DNA of 64,000 nucleotides, from NCBI GenBank assembly GCA_003988855.1, contig QYAI01000004.1:682001-746000 (forward strand). The letters run 5' to 3'. The notes beneath the pieces are model-generated. The model made no database searches. It worked only from the letters and a program-made list of their open reading frames with translations, and was not told the origin of the DNA. The position numbers and the translations under genes were made by a program. The stretch comes from Arachnopeziza araneosa (lineage: Eukaryota > Ascomycota > Leotiomycetes > Helotiales > Arachnopezizaceae). Within the stretch, counting starts at the first letter, position 1. Each line of letters opens with the position of its first letter. Below, in pieces: positions 1 to 10,600 of this stretch.

Positions 1-668
1 GGGAACAGTTTCCGCACACCCTCCCCGAAGCCTCTCGAAATTATGCAAGGAAGAAAATCATAGCGATCGTTGTTTTGGCTTGGCTCATCTGGAGCCGAGT
101 TCGTTTGATGGTTGTTTGATAGTAGGACCCCGGTCTGCTTCAGCGAGAGCCAAATGGAGCCTCAACTCCCACTAGCACAACAGAATCTGTTTAACCTTGG
201 CGGATCATGTTTTGCATACTGGCGGCAGTGGTTTCCTCGGAACGACCAGTGTCATCGTCCCCCTTCCTATTTTTGGGTCCTTCTGAAGGTGCCAGACTCG
301 GACTATGGCTTGATTCGTCCCATTCATTCGACACCCGCCATCTGATTGACCTCAACGGTCACTTTGCCATGCAGATCAGACGAGTTATGGATTGAGTACA
401 GATATTTCATTCTTTCCTCGTTTCATCGTCGGCTGCGCTTGACTGTGGTAAGCTATGAGTGATTATAAGTTGAAGCTACAGATCGATGGATTTCCTCGTC
501 TCATCCCATTCACTTCATCTTCACTGCAGGTCACTTTGATTCTTTCAAGAGGTTCGTACGACTTGATCTTAATTTACCTCGACTAACTGTATGGTGGTAG
601 CTGTGCTCATCTTTTCATAAAACTACTTTCATCTTTTGCTTCTATTTCAACTTTTTCTTTATTTCAAT
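1..668. other. Intergenic / upstream region of the first gene
   Basis: No convincing gene is seen. Open frames here are under 80 codons and overlap one another. The last 70 bases are pyrimidine-rich (CTTTTGCTTC, CTTTTTCTTT), the usual fungal leader composition just before a start codon, and belong to the secreted-protein gene starting at 669. Confidence 0.5.
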
Positions 669-1650
669 ATGAAGAACTTCGGCTCCATCATTGCTCTCCT
701 GGCCCTTTCAGCTGGTGCTGTTTGCGCCCGCGCCTTGCCGGCCGAGGGAAATGCCATCGAAGCTAGAGCCCCATATGATATTGGTAATTTTAGTAACCAA
801 AGCGTAAATTTTTGTGTTAATTTTCCATCAGCTGGAGAGATCTACAACCGTTCACCGAAGAAAGACGAGAAAGCAGATAAGAAACATAACGCCACCGCAG
901 CTGCTGTTGGCAGCAGTGCAGCGAACGTTACAGCTGTAGCATCAAACTCAACAGCAAGCGCAACCAAGAAAGGAAAAGGTGATAAGGGTGCCGCTGACGT
1001 TGCCTCTATCCTCGATTCGCTCAAAGGTAGTGCGAATCAAGGAGAAGCCGCTGAACTAGCCTCGCTCGCCGAGTCACTCGGTCTACGTGATCTCGAAGCC
1101 AGAAAGCACAAGAAAAATGCTACAGCAGTTGCTGCTGGAAAGGCTGGAAAAGGCGCCGCTGCTGCCACCGGGAAGGTCTTTTTTATATTCTATCCGTGGA
1201 AACAGGACTGTCACTAACAAATCACAGGCCAACCTAGCAGCAGTTGGCAAGGCTGGTAAAGCAGGCAAAGCAACCACGTCTGTAGCCGCTGTTGCTGCTA
1301 GCGCTACTGCTGATGCTGGAGCTGCTTTCGTCAATGCTGATGCTTCGGATGGTTCAGCTGGAATTGCTGTAAGTCATACAACAATAGAAGACAGTATGTT
1401 ACTCAACTAATGATAAACCAGGCCGCTGCACTCGCTGCAAGTGCTGTTGCTGCCGCAGCAGATGGTGACATAGTTACTGGTGTAAGTTCACATTTCATCT
1501 CATTCTCGACGCTTCTCTCAGCAGATATCATGTCTGCCCGGCGACCCTAAACTTCAACCTTACATCAACAAACTGACCCTCTTATAGACTGCCGCAGCCG
1601 TAGCCGCTACCGCTACTGCAGCCACTAAGAAAGGAAAGGGAGGTGCTTAA
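669..1650 (+). CDS. Secreted Ala/Lys/Gly-rich low-complexity protein, unknown function
   Basis: Proposed exons are 669-783, 832-1175, 1228-1368, 1422-1481 and 1588-1650, giving 240 residues. The ATG at 669 is chosen because it opens a clear signal peptide (MKNFGSIIALLALSAGAVCA), followed by a short propeptide-like stretch with EARAP. The rest is low complexity: Ala-rich runs with repeated KKGKG, HKKNATA and GKAGK motifs and several N-x-T/S sites (NATA, NVTA, NSTA). Introns 2-4 have good GT...AG signals (intron 2 carries CACTAAC) and all are phase 0, so each exon adds an Ala-rich block. The first intron (48 nt) is a multiple of three without a stop, so it may be retained, giving 256 residues. 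No domain is recognised. It could be a cell-wall-associated or effector-like protein; the secretion call is firmer than any role. Confidence 0.75.
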
Positions 1651-2037
1651 ACATTTCCTCTTGTGAAATTAAAACGCAATTGAGACCGTGGGAAATAAAT
1701 ATTGGAGGGGCGCATTATATTAGGAATCAAAATGGCGCTTTAGAAAAGTGCTGGATATAAAATGAAATGTATAAATCAAATACATTGAATCATTGATCTG
1801 ATCGATCGATAGATTGATCTGACATACTTTAGACTTCTGAAATATACAAGATTACTTCAAATGTGTTGCTGGTATTTGGTTTTGTGTGAATACTTGGTGA
1901 AAAAGAAGAAAGCTAAGTCACGAGGGTCAATACCCAGTTTGGATAATTTTATCAAAAGATTCCACAAGTCTCCTAAATTGTTCTACCTAACTAATTTAAA
2001 AGACCAAGAGGAGATTCTCTCTCATACCTGCATCCCC
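1651..2037. other. Convergent intergenic spacer
   Basis: This A+T-rich spacer separates the 3' ends of the plus-strand secreted-protein gene and the minus-strand acidic-protein gene. It holds runs such as GATCGATCGATAGATTGATC near 1798-1818 but no supportable gene. Confidence 0.5.
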
Positions 2038-2253
2038 CTAAGCACCCCCCTCCCTCTTAGCATACTCCTCCTCAATCCTCTCCTCATAAAGCCTATCGGC
2101 CTCCTCCTGCTCGACCTCCTCCTTGGTCTTGCTGCCTCCATCACCATTTCCCTGCGCCTCGGCAGCTGCATTCTCATCTACCTGGTTCTCGTCGACCTGC
2201 GTCGAGGAGTTGCTCGGGTTCTCTGTCTGGACAAGGGTTGTTGGGTTGGTCAT
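2038..2253 (-). CDS. Small acidic 71-residue protein, unknown function
   Basis: A single-exon frame of 71 codons starts at an ATG at 2253. The 5' leader is rich in CCACACCCACTCACCC, the style of fungal leaders. The N-terminal part is Asn/Gln/Ser/Thr-rich with a VDENQVDEN doublet. The C-terminal half is a charged, probably helical stretch (KEEVEQEEADRLYEERIEEEYAKRE). There is no signal peptide, membrane segment or cysteine. I do not recognise the family. Its compositional shift from disordered to charged-helical resembles small conserved fungal proteins, but that is only an impression. The gene lies alone between two long spacers. It could also be a chance frame, although the leader and codon use argue for a real gene. 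Confidence 0.55.
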   Translation of the reverse strand: MTNPTTLVQTENPSNSSTQVDENQVDENAAAEAQGNGDGGSKTKEEVEQEEADRLYEERIEEEYAKREGGA

Positions 2254-3182
2254 CTTGGGTGAGTGGGTGTGAGGGTTGATGTTTGAATATGGGATGGGAG
2301 AAGGTGAGGTGGATTGCGGCAGAGGAGTAGTGAGGTAGGAGTAGAGAGGGTGTGTGGGATGTGTTTATATACAGAGGTGTGGCGAATGAAGACGCGGAGA
2401 CTGAGGTGCAGTGTGGCGCAGTAGAAGGGTCAGGTGATGTTGATCTTGCTCAACAGTCTCAGTTTGATTTTGATGGGAACATGACTCGACTATGCACTCA
2501 CGGGAAATTAATGCTATTTGCAAGTGTACCTGTCGAGTTATCCTTCCAAGAAGAGGTGTGAGAAAGGCATAAAGCGTAGTGAATATGCTTCAATAAGTGG
2601 CGATGAGGGCAAGAAGCTCTTGTAATTTGAAATGCCGTCGCAGCAACAATCACAAATCAGACAGAATTTAATGAAAAAAATATCAAGATCAGGAGACAAT
2701 TAAAGTGTATTAACACCTCTTCTAACTCTCCGTATTCTAGCACGTAGCTATTGAGAGCACAAGTGAAGATCTAAATCTTCTGGCTGTGTGTATATCACAC
2801 ACACCCAATCTATTTGACTGTGAGAAGATGTTGAAGTTCTCCAAACGCCAGATGCTAATATGCTCTCTATGCAGAAACAACAAAGCTCCCTGAGCCATTG
2901 ATGCTAAGCCGCCTTATCTACGGTCTATGTTGAAAGACTTTTCCGTCTCATGTTACCCGTTATCAGAATAGAATGCCAGCCCATTCTAGTTTTAAAAGAG
3001 CCACGCACGCATCAAATGCTAAAGATGAAGTAAAAATAAACTCCGCCAGAACCCCGAGGTCGTTGAGACCATCCATGCCGTTTTCGTGAAATCATTTCGC
3101 CGTAAGATGTCCATAAGAAAGGGAACAGCAAAGTGAGAGACGTTGAATCTCTCACAAAATTTAGTGGCAATGGGTATTATAT
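2254..3182. other. Intergenic region, upstream of the acidic protein and 3' side of SAM synthetase
   Basis: About 930 bases without a supportable gene. The left part is the promoter of the minus-strand 71-residue gene. The right part, A+T-rich from about 2640 to 3180, is 3' flank of the minus-strand SAM synthetase gene. An ACACACACCCA-like run lies at about 2798-2808. Confidence 0.5.
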
Positions 3183-4479
3183 CTAGAAGGTAAGAGTCTT
3201 AGGCTTCTCCCAGCTGAAGTCTTGGCTGGTGAAGTGACCGTTCTTTGCGGTCTTGAAGTAAATAGGCTTGGCAAGGTCAAGCTCCTTGACAATGACACCT
3301 GGTCGGAGATCAAAGTTCTTGTGAATAATCTCGACGAGCTCATCTGATGTCTTGTTGGACGTACCGTAAGAGTCGACGAAGATAGAGAGTGGCTCTGCAA
3401 CACCGATGGCGTATGAAAGTTGGACGAGTGCACGGCGGGCGAGTTTGGCATTTACTAATGACTTGGCGATCCAGCGGGCGAGGTATGCAGCTGAGCGATC
3501 GACCTTGGAGAAATCCTTTCCAGAGAAAGCACCACCACCGTGAGCACCCCATCCACCATAGGTATCGACGATAATCTTTCGTCCGGTAAGACCAGCGTCT
3601 CCTTGAGGCCCACCAATGATGAAGAGTCCAGAGGGTTGGATCTGAGATTATTGTTAGCATGGCGCTCTAGAGGAATGTTGTCATTGCTTACGTGATAAAC
3701 AGTTTTATCATCAAGATACTTAGCTGGGATAACCTTCTTGATGATCTTCTCCTTGATCTCCTTGCGGAGTTGCTCAGTGGTAATATTCTCACTGTGCTGG
3801 GCAGAAACAACGACAGTGTCAACACGGAGAGGGACAACAGCACCGTCGTCGTGTTTGTACTCGATGGTGACTTGGGTCTTGGTGTCAGGTCGGAGCCATG
3901 GCAAGCTTCCATCGCGGCGGGACTTGGACATTTCAGCGTTAAGCTTGTGTGCCAATTGGAGAGTCAAAGGGAAGAGTTCTGGGGTTTCATCGGTGGCATA
4001 TCCGAACATGATGCCTTGATCGCCAGCGCCTAATTTCTCAAGAGCTTCCTCGTAATGGAGACCTTGAGCGATATCGGGGGACTGTTGTTCGATAGCAACG
4101 AGAACGTTGCAGGTTTTGTAATCGAAACCTTTAGCCGAGTCATCATATCCAATGTCCTGGATGGCACCTCGGATGACCTTTTGGTAATCGAGTTTGGCCT
4201 TGGTGGTGATCTCACCAAAGACCATGACCATACCAGTCTTTGTTGCGGTCTCGCAGGCGACCTTGGATAAAGGATCTTCTGCGAGACACGCGTCAAGGAC
4301 AGCATCAGAGACTTGATCAGCGATCTTGTCTGGGTGACCTTCACCTACGGATTCGGACTGCAGACTGGTCAGCAAATATCTCGAGATTTATGCGAGCGAT
4401 GTCGTCTTACGGTGAAGAGGAAGGTTCCTGTATTGTGATGGGGCTTGACGCCATTGCCGTTGATGTGAGATTGGGTCAT
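3183..4479 (-). CDS. S-adenosylmethionine synthetase (methionine adenosyltransferase)
   Basis: Makes S-adenosylmethionine from methionine and ATP, releasing phosphate and pyrophosphate; a cytosolic enzyme supplying methyl groups and polyamine synthesis. Exons on the minus strand are 4479-4411, 4357-3692 and 3641-3183, with introns of 53 and 50 nt, giving 397 residues, the usual length. Visible motifs are FLFTSESVGEGHPDK (GHPDK at about 30-34), the ATP-binding GAGDQGIMFGYATDE (from about 133) and the phosphate loop HGGGAFSGKD (about 279-288), followed by KVDRSAAYLARWIAKS. Exon 1 ends exactly at FLFT and exon 2 resumes SESV, which fixes the acceptor at CTGCAG rather than the nearer ACCAG. The start is the ATG at 4479. 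It is divergent from the Gpn3 gene, with a purine-strand (CTCC on the coding strand) leader between them. Confidence 0.97.
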
Positions 4480-4982
4480 GGCTGTGGTTTGTCTGAAGGC
4501 AGGAGAGAAGAGAAAGATGGAGGGAGAATTAATGACAGAAGACGGCGAGGGGATATGGAGAGGAGGAGGAGGAGGAGGAGGAGAAGGATTTGGCTGACAG
4601 CAGATGAAGGATTGAGGGAAGAATTTGGAGGGACTCTCGATAAACTTTAGTCCCAGTACTATTGGGTCCAAGCTCTCGGCTACCGGGAATAGTGAGAAAT
4701 GGTGCAATCGGGGGTGAAATGGCTGCGGTCAACCACCAATCCTTCTTCTGTGCCTCGCACACCGCTCTCCACCAAGCACAGTCCGAAGGCCGGCAAAAGA
4801 TATACGGACTCAGAGCGAAAGAAGAAAGATTCATAGAGCACGTGGAGGAGAGAAGGAAAGGGCAAAAACGAGACCGTAACGACCAGCCTCATTAGCGAGG
4901 CTGCCAGACCCCTAGAAGAAATCTCTCAACAAAGAGGCTGACGAGCTAAACTTTTGGTGATCGCAACCCCACCGTCGCAACC
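4480..4982. promoter_or_regulatory. Shared divergent promoter region, SAM synthetase / GPN3
   Basis: The 503 bases lie between two divergent start codons and must hold both promoters. The CCT tract lies on the left side. On the right side the leader AACCCCACCGTCGCAACC directly precedes the GPN3 ATG. Open frames on both strands here are overlapping shadows, and no TATA box is convincing. Confidence 0.6.
4558..4587. repeat. AGG/CCT trinucleotide tract in the SAM synthetase leader
   Basis: A run of GGA units (AGGAGGAGGAGG) reads as a CTC/TCC pyrimidine tract on the strand of the SAM synthetase gene, about 80-110 bases before its ATG. Such CT-rich leaders are common in strongly expressed fungal genes. 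It may be part of the 5' untranslated region. Confidence 0.7.
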
Positions 4983-5903
4983 ATGAGCAAATTTGGAGTA
5001 CTGGTGATGGGCCCTGCTGGGGCAGGGAAGGTAAATGCCTCAATTGCATCATTCTTCTGGTGCGATTCTTATGCTTCTTAGACGACCTTTTGCTCAGCGG
5101 TCATATCACACCTGCGGAATAACCGCCGCTCGTGCTTCTATGTCAATCTCGACCCCGCGGCTGAAGACTTCGTCCATGAACCCGACCTCGACATCAAAGA
5201 TCTGATATCTCTTGAGGATGTCATGGAAGAGATGGGCTTAGGCCCAAATGGTGGCCTAATTTACTGTTTCGAATTCCTGCTTGAGAACCTCGATTTCCTT
5301 ACCGAAGCAATAGAGCCGCTTTCTGAAGAATACCTTATAATAATCGATATGCCGGGACAGATCGAACTATACACCCATATACCCATCTTGCCAGAGCTGG
5401 TGAAGCATTTGACGCGGACGGGTTCCTTACATATTAACCTCTGCGCGGCATACCTGTTGGAAGCAACATTTGTAGTCGACAGAGCTAAGTTCTTTGCTGG
5501 TACCTTGAGTGCGATGAGCGCCATGATTATGTTGGAGATTCCGCATATTAACATCTTATCCAAGATGGATTTGGTAAAGGGCCAGATTGGGAAGAGAGAG
5601 TTGAAACGATTTCTCGACCCGGATACTTCTTTACTGGATGAAGATAAACTTGAAGACGATGGGACTGGCACACCTGGAGATGTAAAGAATACCATGGGAG
5701 GGGCAAGCTTTAAGAGGCTGAACAAGGCAGTTGCAGGACTAATTGACAGCTTCAGTATGGTGTCATATTTGAGGCTAGATGTGCAGGATGAGGATAGCGT
5801 GGGTGGAATCATAAGCTATATCGATGATGCTATCCAGTTCCACGAATCCCAAGAGCCGAAAGAACCTAAAGATGAGATAGAGATGGATTACGGCGATGAC
5901 TGA
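4983..5903 (+). CDS. GPN3: GPN-loop GTPase 3 (RNA polymerase II assembly/import factor)
   Basis: A P-loop GTPase of the GPN family, which acts with Gpn1 in assembly and nuclear import of RNA polymerase II. Exons are 4983-5030 and 5082-5903 with a 51-nt phase-0 intron, 289 residues. Seen motifs are the P-loop GPAGAGKT (10-17), split by the intron right after the Lys; NLDPAAE; the GPN signature LGPNGGL (GPN at 70-72); DMPGQIELYTHIP (G3); and the SKMDL base-recognition motif. SKMDL and the EIPHINILSKMDL context are closer to Gpn3 than to Gpn1 or Gpn2. The C-terminal acidic tail ends MDYGDD. The tiny first exon (16 codons) is supported because without it the P-loop would be lost. Confidence 0.93.
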
Positions 5904-6119
5904 TCGGGAGTATGACATTACGACGTAGATTGCCCGGGAAAGTCAAATTGCATAGCGTAGGCGTTACTCGTTGATCAAAGATACCATGACTTTAGTTAGC
6001 TTTGAGTTCACTAAGACGCCTATCCCAGTCATACCATATACATGATATGGCAATCGCCTCCAACGCCAGAAAAAGTTCCTCCCAATGTATTAAGCATCAT
6101 CTTCCACTGCTAGCACTCA

Positions 6120-6674
6120 TTACCATCCCGCTCTTGCGCCTGCCGCGCCCGCTCTACCACTACTTCCTCTGTGCCCTGGCCCACCAACTCTCCCTCTTGG
6201 CTGCTGTCTCAACCCGTCATACTTCTCATATTCAGTCCACCAGACGGCAGACAGCTCCTGTCCCCACTCCATCAAATCCTGTACCGTTCTCCCCACCCCT
6301 CTCTGCCATATCAGACTAATAGCAAGTACCACTGCTGCCCAGAAGATTAATCTAAAGACCAGACGGACCCAGAAGGCTATTATTCTCCTCACAAGATTTA
6401 GAATCTGCACAAGGATCAAGACAAAAAGTACAAAGATACCGACAGTCAGGACCGGACTCGAAGATTGTGCTAGTTGTGCGATCTGGTCTAGATATGGAGC
6501 GATGAGGGGATAGGACTGCGAGTAGAAGGTGGTGATGGCACGGCGGACTGGCCTTAAGTACGGGTCGCATGACTGATATGTTTGGAAGGCGTAGAGGAGG
6601 TATTCTAGGATAGTTATTGAGTTATCTTGTAGGACAAAGGGAGCAGAGTGGTTCTTACCATGCATAAAGTCCAT
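6120..6674 (-). CDS. APQ12: Apq12-like nuclear pore / nuclear envelope biogenesis membrane protein
   Basis: Apq12 is a small integral membrane protein of the nuclear envelope and ER needed for nuclear-pore complex assembly and membrane fluidity. The minus-strand frame starts at an ATG at 6674. A 54-nt candidate intron (6658-6605, GTAAG...CTATCCTAG) is a multiple of three with no stop, so the protein is 166 residues if spliced and 184 if not; splicing is favoured by the signals. Two hydrophobic helices lie close together (LTVGIFVLFVLILVQILNLV and RLIFWAAVVLAISLIWQ), separated by RRIIAFWVRLVF, the arrangement of the fungal Apq12 family. This is followed by a short soluble region and a Gly/Arg-rich tail (RGRVGGPGHRGSSGR). 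Identification rests on this two-helix pattern, so it is probable rather than certain. Confidence 0.75.
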   Translation of the reverse strand: MDFMHGKNHSAPFVLQDNSITILEYLLYAFQTYQSCDPYLRPVRRAITTFYSQSYPLIAPYLDQIAQLAQSSSPVLTVGIFVLFVLILVQILNLVRRIIAFWVRLVFRLIFWAAVVLAISLIWQRGVGRTVQDLMEWGQELSAVWWTEYEKYDGLRQQPRGRVGGPGHRGSSGRAGAAGARAGW

Positions 6675-7663
6675 GTTCGATGGTAGAGGAAATCGTTCGT
6701 GTACGCGCTCGACATGTACAGGCGAGATAGGATAGTGGATTTAAGGTAGATCTCCTTGAATGGCGCGTCCTCCTGGATGAGATGTTGCAGTGAGGCAAGT
6801 CGAAAGCTCAGTGCCAAGCACCCAAGTAATCTTTATCGCAAATGTTCCAGATGGTTCACAAGGTTGTTGTCTCTCTACATCTGCCTAGCGCTGTTTTTGC
6901 ACGTGAAAGTTCAAGATGCAGACGCAGCAGGGGTTCGCGCTCGAACGTCTTTATCATCTTGATGGTCAAGAAATAAACCTGGTCATTGGAGAAGATTATA
7001 TTGTACAAGAGTGCCAGCTCCTGCGAACCCTGCGTCAATCTCCCTCTACGTCCCGTCGCAAGTGGCTTGAATCCCAAAACATTTAAGTGGCATATTCAAG
7101 GTGCATCGCGTACGCAGTCAGAAATTTTGTCAGCATCACCATACAAAGTCTAGGTAGATTACCCTTCACATTTCAATATAAACCCGGGATAAGTGGAAGG
7201 AATATCGCAAACCAACCTACCTACGCCAGTAAGCTTATCATCAGTAGGAAAAGTATTTCTTTCGCTTCGATGTTTGGCAGGAAAATTATTCAACGTCGGA
7301 GGCTTAGCAGCCTTGTCCCAGAATAGTAATATACCCCTGGCGTACCCGTTACTGCTGAATGCGCAGCAACCGCCTCGTCTGCTCGTCTGGCTCGTGTTTT
7401 AAAGTCAACCGTCCTGCAAACCCACCAAACGTCTCTCGTTAACCCGGATCTAATGATGAGAAGCTGGCCTAAGACTCTTCATTTTGAAATCCGATCCCTT
7501 CTTTCGAGGATGACGAAGACCACGACGAATACGAACTGATGACCACGGTCCTCCCCACGCTGCTTTGCGCCATCTTACATTCTGATAATTGCCCTTCTGA
7601 TACGCATTCGATCACGATATAACCAACATAATTCGGACGCCTGCGAATCTGCCATATATTGCA
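6675..7663. other. Divergent intergenic region between APQ12 and CCH1
   Basis: About 990 bases separate two divergent genes. Small open frames here (60-80 codons) overlap one another and show no family likeness. The region presumably carries both promoters. Pyrimidine-rich leader sequence (CTTCTTTCGAGG and neighbours) appears within 170 bases of the CCH1 ATG. Confidence 0.5.
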
Positions 7664-10600
7664 ATGGCTCCAACCAACTCGCAGGATCCAGCAAACCCAT
7701 CCACCCCTCCACAATCGATACCTTTAAGGGATCTGTCGCGCCCACCAGATTCCGCTGATATTGGAGATGACAGCCATCGGAATAGTCGCGGGAGGAGCAT
7801 ATTGAGCGGTGGCTCCAGGCCGCCCAGCGGGGACAGCTATGGGGCTAGATATGAGAGATTAGGAGATACATCACCAAGTCCAACTGAAAGAGCCAACTAT
7901 CGACCGGGTGGGGTACGACAGTTGACTACACAAGTGCAAACACGCACAGTCGCCGAAGAACCCGAAACGCCTATTTCACCGGTCGACAATCCTGCAGATT
8001 TTCAATCTGCAATGGGCTTTGCCGGCCTCTTGGTACCGGATATCAGTGTGTCCCATGCTCCTGATCCACAACTGTCTCCGTATGGATTAGCTGATTTTGA
8101 GCATGTCTCGCCGTATGGCGATGCTGCGGATGAACATGGCTCCTACTTCAACTCCGAATCTGATCAGATTCCGTTGACTGTTCCGAGCTCCTTAGCACCA
8201 ATCAGTAGGGCTCCACCCCCAACATCAGGTGGACAACGCCATGATAGATCAAGGTCGAGCTTTCAGAGTATTAGATTTGACACTTCAGATACAACTTATA
8301 GGGGATCAATGTTGGGAGATGGCCTCGGCGATATTGAAAGTGGACATAGCCCGCAGAGCGGACGGTCAAGATCTCATAGTTTTGGGCATTCGTTGACTCC
8401 GGGCGGTCGAATGAGGTCTCGATCTCCTTCCAATGCTACCGGTGCCCTTTCAAGAGCAGGATCGATAATGCGAGCTATGTCTACTCGTGTTGTCAACATA
8501 AGTGGCGAGGCTGAGCAAATCGAGGAAACTGCTCGTCGGGAAGCTGCAGAAGCTGCGCAAGCGTCTCGAGATGACAGTATGGGAACTCTCGGAACTATGG
8601 GGACTCTAGGAAGTCTGAGTGATGAATCGGAGACGCGCTACATACCCAAACGAAAAGCCGACCCGCTTGCTGCTGGACCTAACCCAGCTGCTCACTTACC
8701 TACTGCACCTGTTGAGAAGATGGCGCGTTTCTTTGGTGGTGCGCCACCAGAGCCTGAGTATGACGAAGAACCTGAAAAACCGCCAAATCCTTTCAGAGGC
8801 AAATCATTAGGTATTTTCTCGCCAGACAGCGTAGTCAGAAACAAGCTGTGTGATTTTCTGGTGTATCCTTTCACGGAGCCGGTCATCCTGATTCTGATAA
8901 TCACACAAACCATTCTACTAGCAGTTGAAGCAGCACAGAGTGTATATGAACACCCCAGGCCGGATCACTGGGGGCAAAGTCCTATCGACTACGCTTTGCT
9001 AGTTCTGTTTGTTATATTTACGTTTGAATTAGCGGCTCGCATCATAGTATCTGGATTTTTCAAGAATGCTCCAGAGTATAGTACAAGGCGACATAGGCAG
9101 GGACTGAAAGCAGATATTATTGATAAGTATCGTAGTGTGTTCACACCACAGCGAAATCAGTCTACTCGAGCAGCACGAAACCCATCTCTTGGTGGCCAAA
9201 CTGTTATCCGATCATTCACAGCGATACAAGGAGAGTCTGTTCGTACGGTCGAACAAGCTCAACGGCTACAGCTTGCCAGGCGAGCTTTCCTACGACATTC
9301 ATTCAATAGACTCGATCTTGTAGCTGTATGTGCCTTTTGGACGTCCTTCATCTTGGGCTTAACCGGAGTCGAAAATGACTTTCACCTCTATGTCTTCCGG
9401 ATGTTGAGCTGCTTACGTATTCTTCGTTTGCTGGCTTTAACAAATGGTACTGCTGTACGTCAAAGTGCTAAAGTCATTCTTCATTCAATGCTAATCTGAT
9501 CCTCCAGATCATCCTTCGAAGTTTGAAAAAGGCTACGCCTCTCCTGGTCAACGTATCGTTTCTGATTGGATTTTTCTGGCTCTTATTTGCTATCATTGGA
9601 GTTCAGAGCTTCAAGTCCAGTTTTGATCGCCAATGCGTCTGGGTAGATCCAACTGATCCGCACAATCTCACAGGGTCTGCATACATCAATGCTTTCCAAT
9701 TCTGCGGCGGCCAACTCGACAATGTTACCGGTAACCATTATCCATGGCAAGTGGGAAATCTCACCTCGGGCAATATGCGAAATGGATCTACTTCTTCTAA
9801 AGGTTTCTTGTGCCCTAGAGGATCGTTATGTCTTCAGCTTGCCCCAGATCAATTGCCGTACAACGGCACGGTCAGCTTCGATAATATCTTTCAGTCCTTG
9901 GAACTTGTTTTTGTGGTTATGACTGCAAATACATTTACTGATCTCATGTATTATACGACGAACTCTGATTACTTAGCCACGGCTCTCTTTTTCGCAGGAG
10001 GTATTGTGATTATGATGCTCTGGCTTCTCAATTTGCTGATTGCTGTCATAACATCATCTTTTCAAGTCATCAGAGAAGAAGGCAAAGCCAGCGCCTTCGC
10101 TGCACAGGTCAAAGGCATACTCGCAAGCAATGACGATCGACCCAAAAAGATTAGCACACTGAACGCCTATTTCAAGAAGACTAAATGGCTCTGGATAACT
10201 GTCATTGGCTATGACCTTTTGTGTCAGGCTTTTCGAAGTGCTCATATGTCTCAAAGTCGGGCAAGTTTTATTGAAGATTCTGAGACCGTGGTCACTCTTC
10301 TGCTCCTACTCGAGATCATTATTCGATTTGCAGTAGATCACCGAGGATTCTTTGGAGAAAATCGGAACTGGTTTGATCTAGGACTTGCAGTTATCACGGC
10401 CGTGATACTAATACCACCTATTCGACACTCCGGCCAGCCATATGCATGGCTCACAGCTTTTCAAATCCTCAGAATATACAGGGTTATTATTGCGATTCCA
10501 GTAACGAGATCTCTGATCACTCTTGTGCTAGGAAATTCAAGTGGTATCGGCAATCTGATGCTGTTTGTATTTCTGATTACCTTCTTGATGTCAATTTTCG

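Noticed and set aside
9052..9323. Alternative frames inside CCH1 exon 1
   Set aside because: Shadows of the channel coding sequence in other frames.
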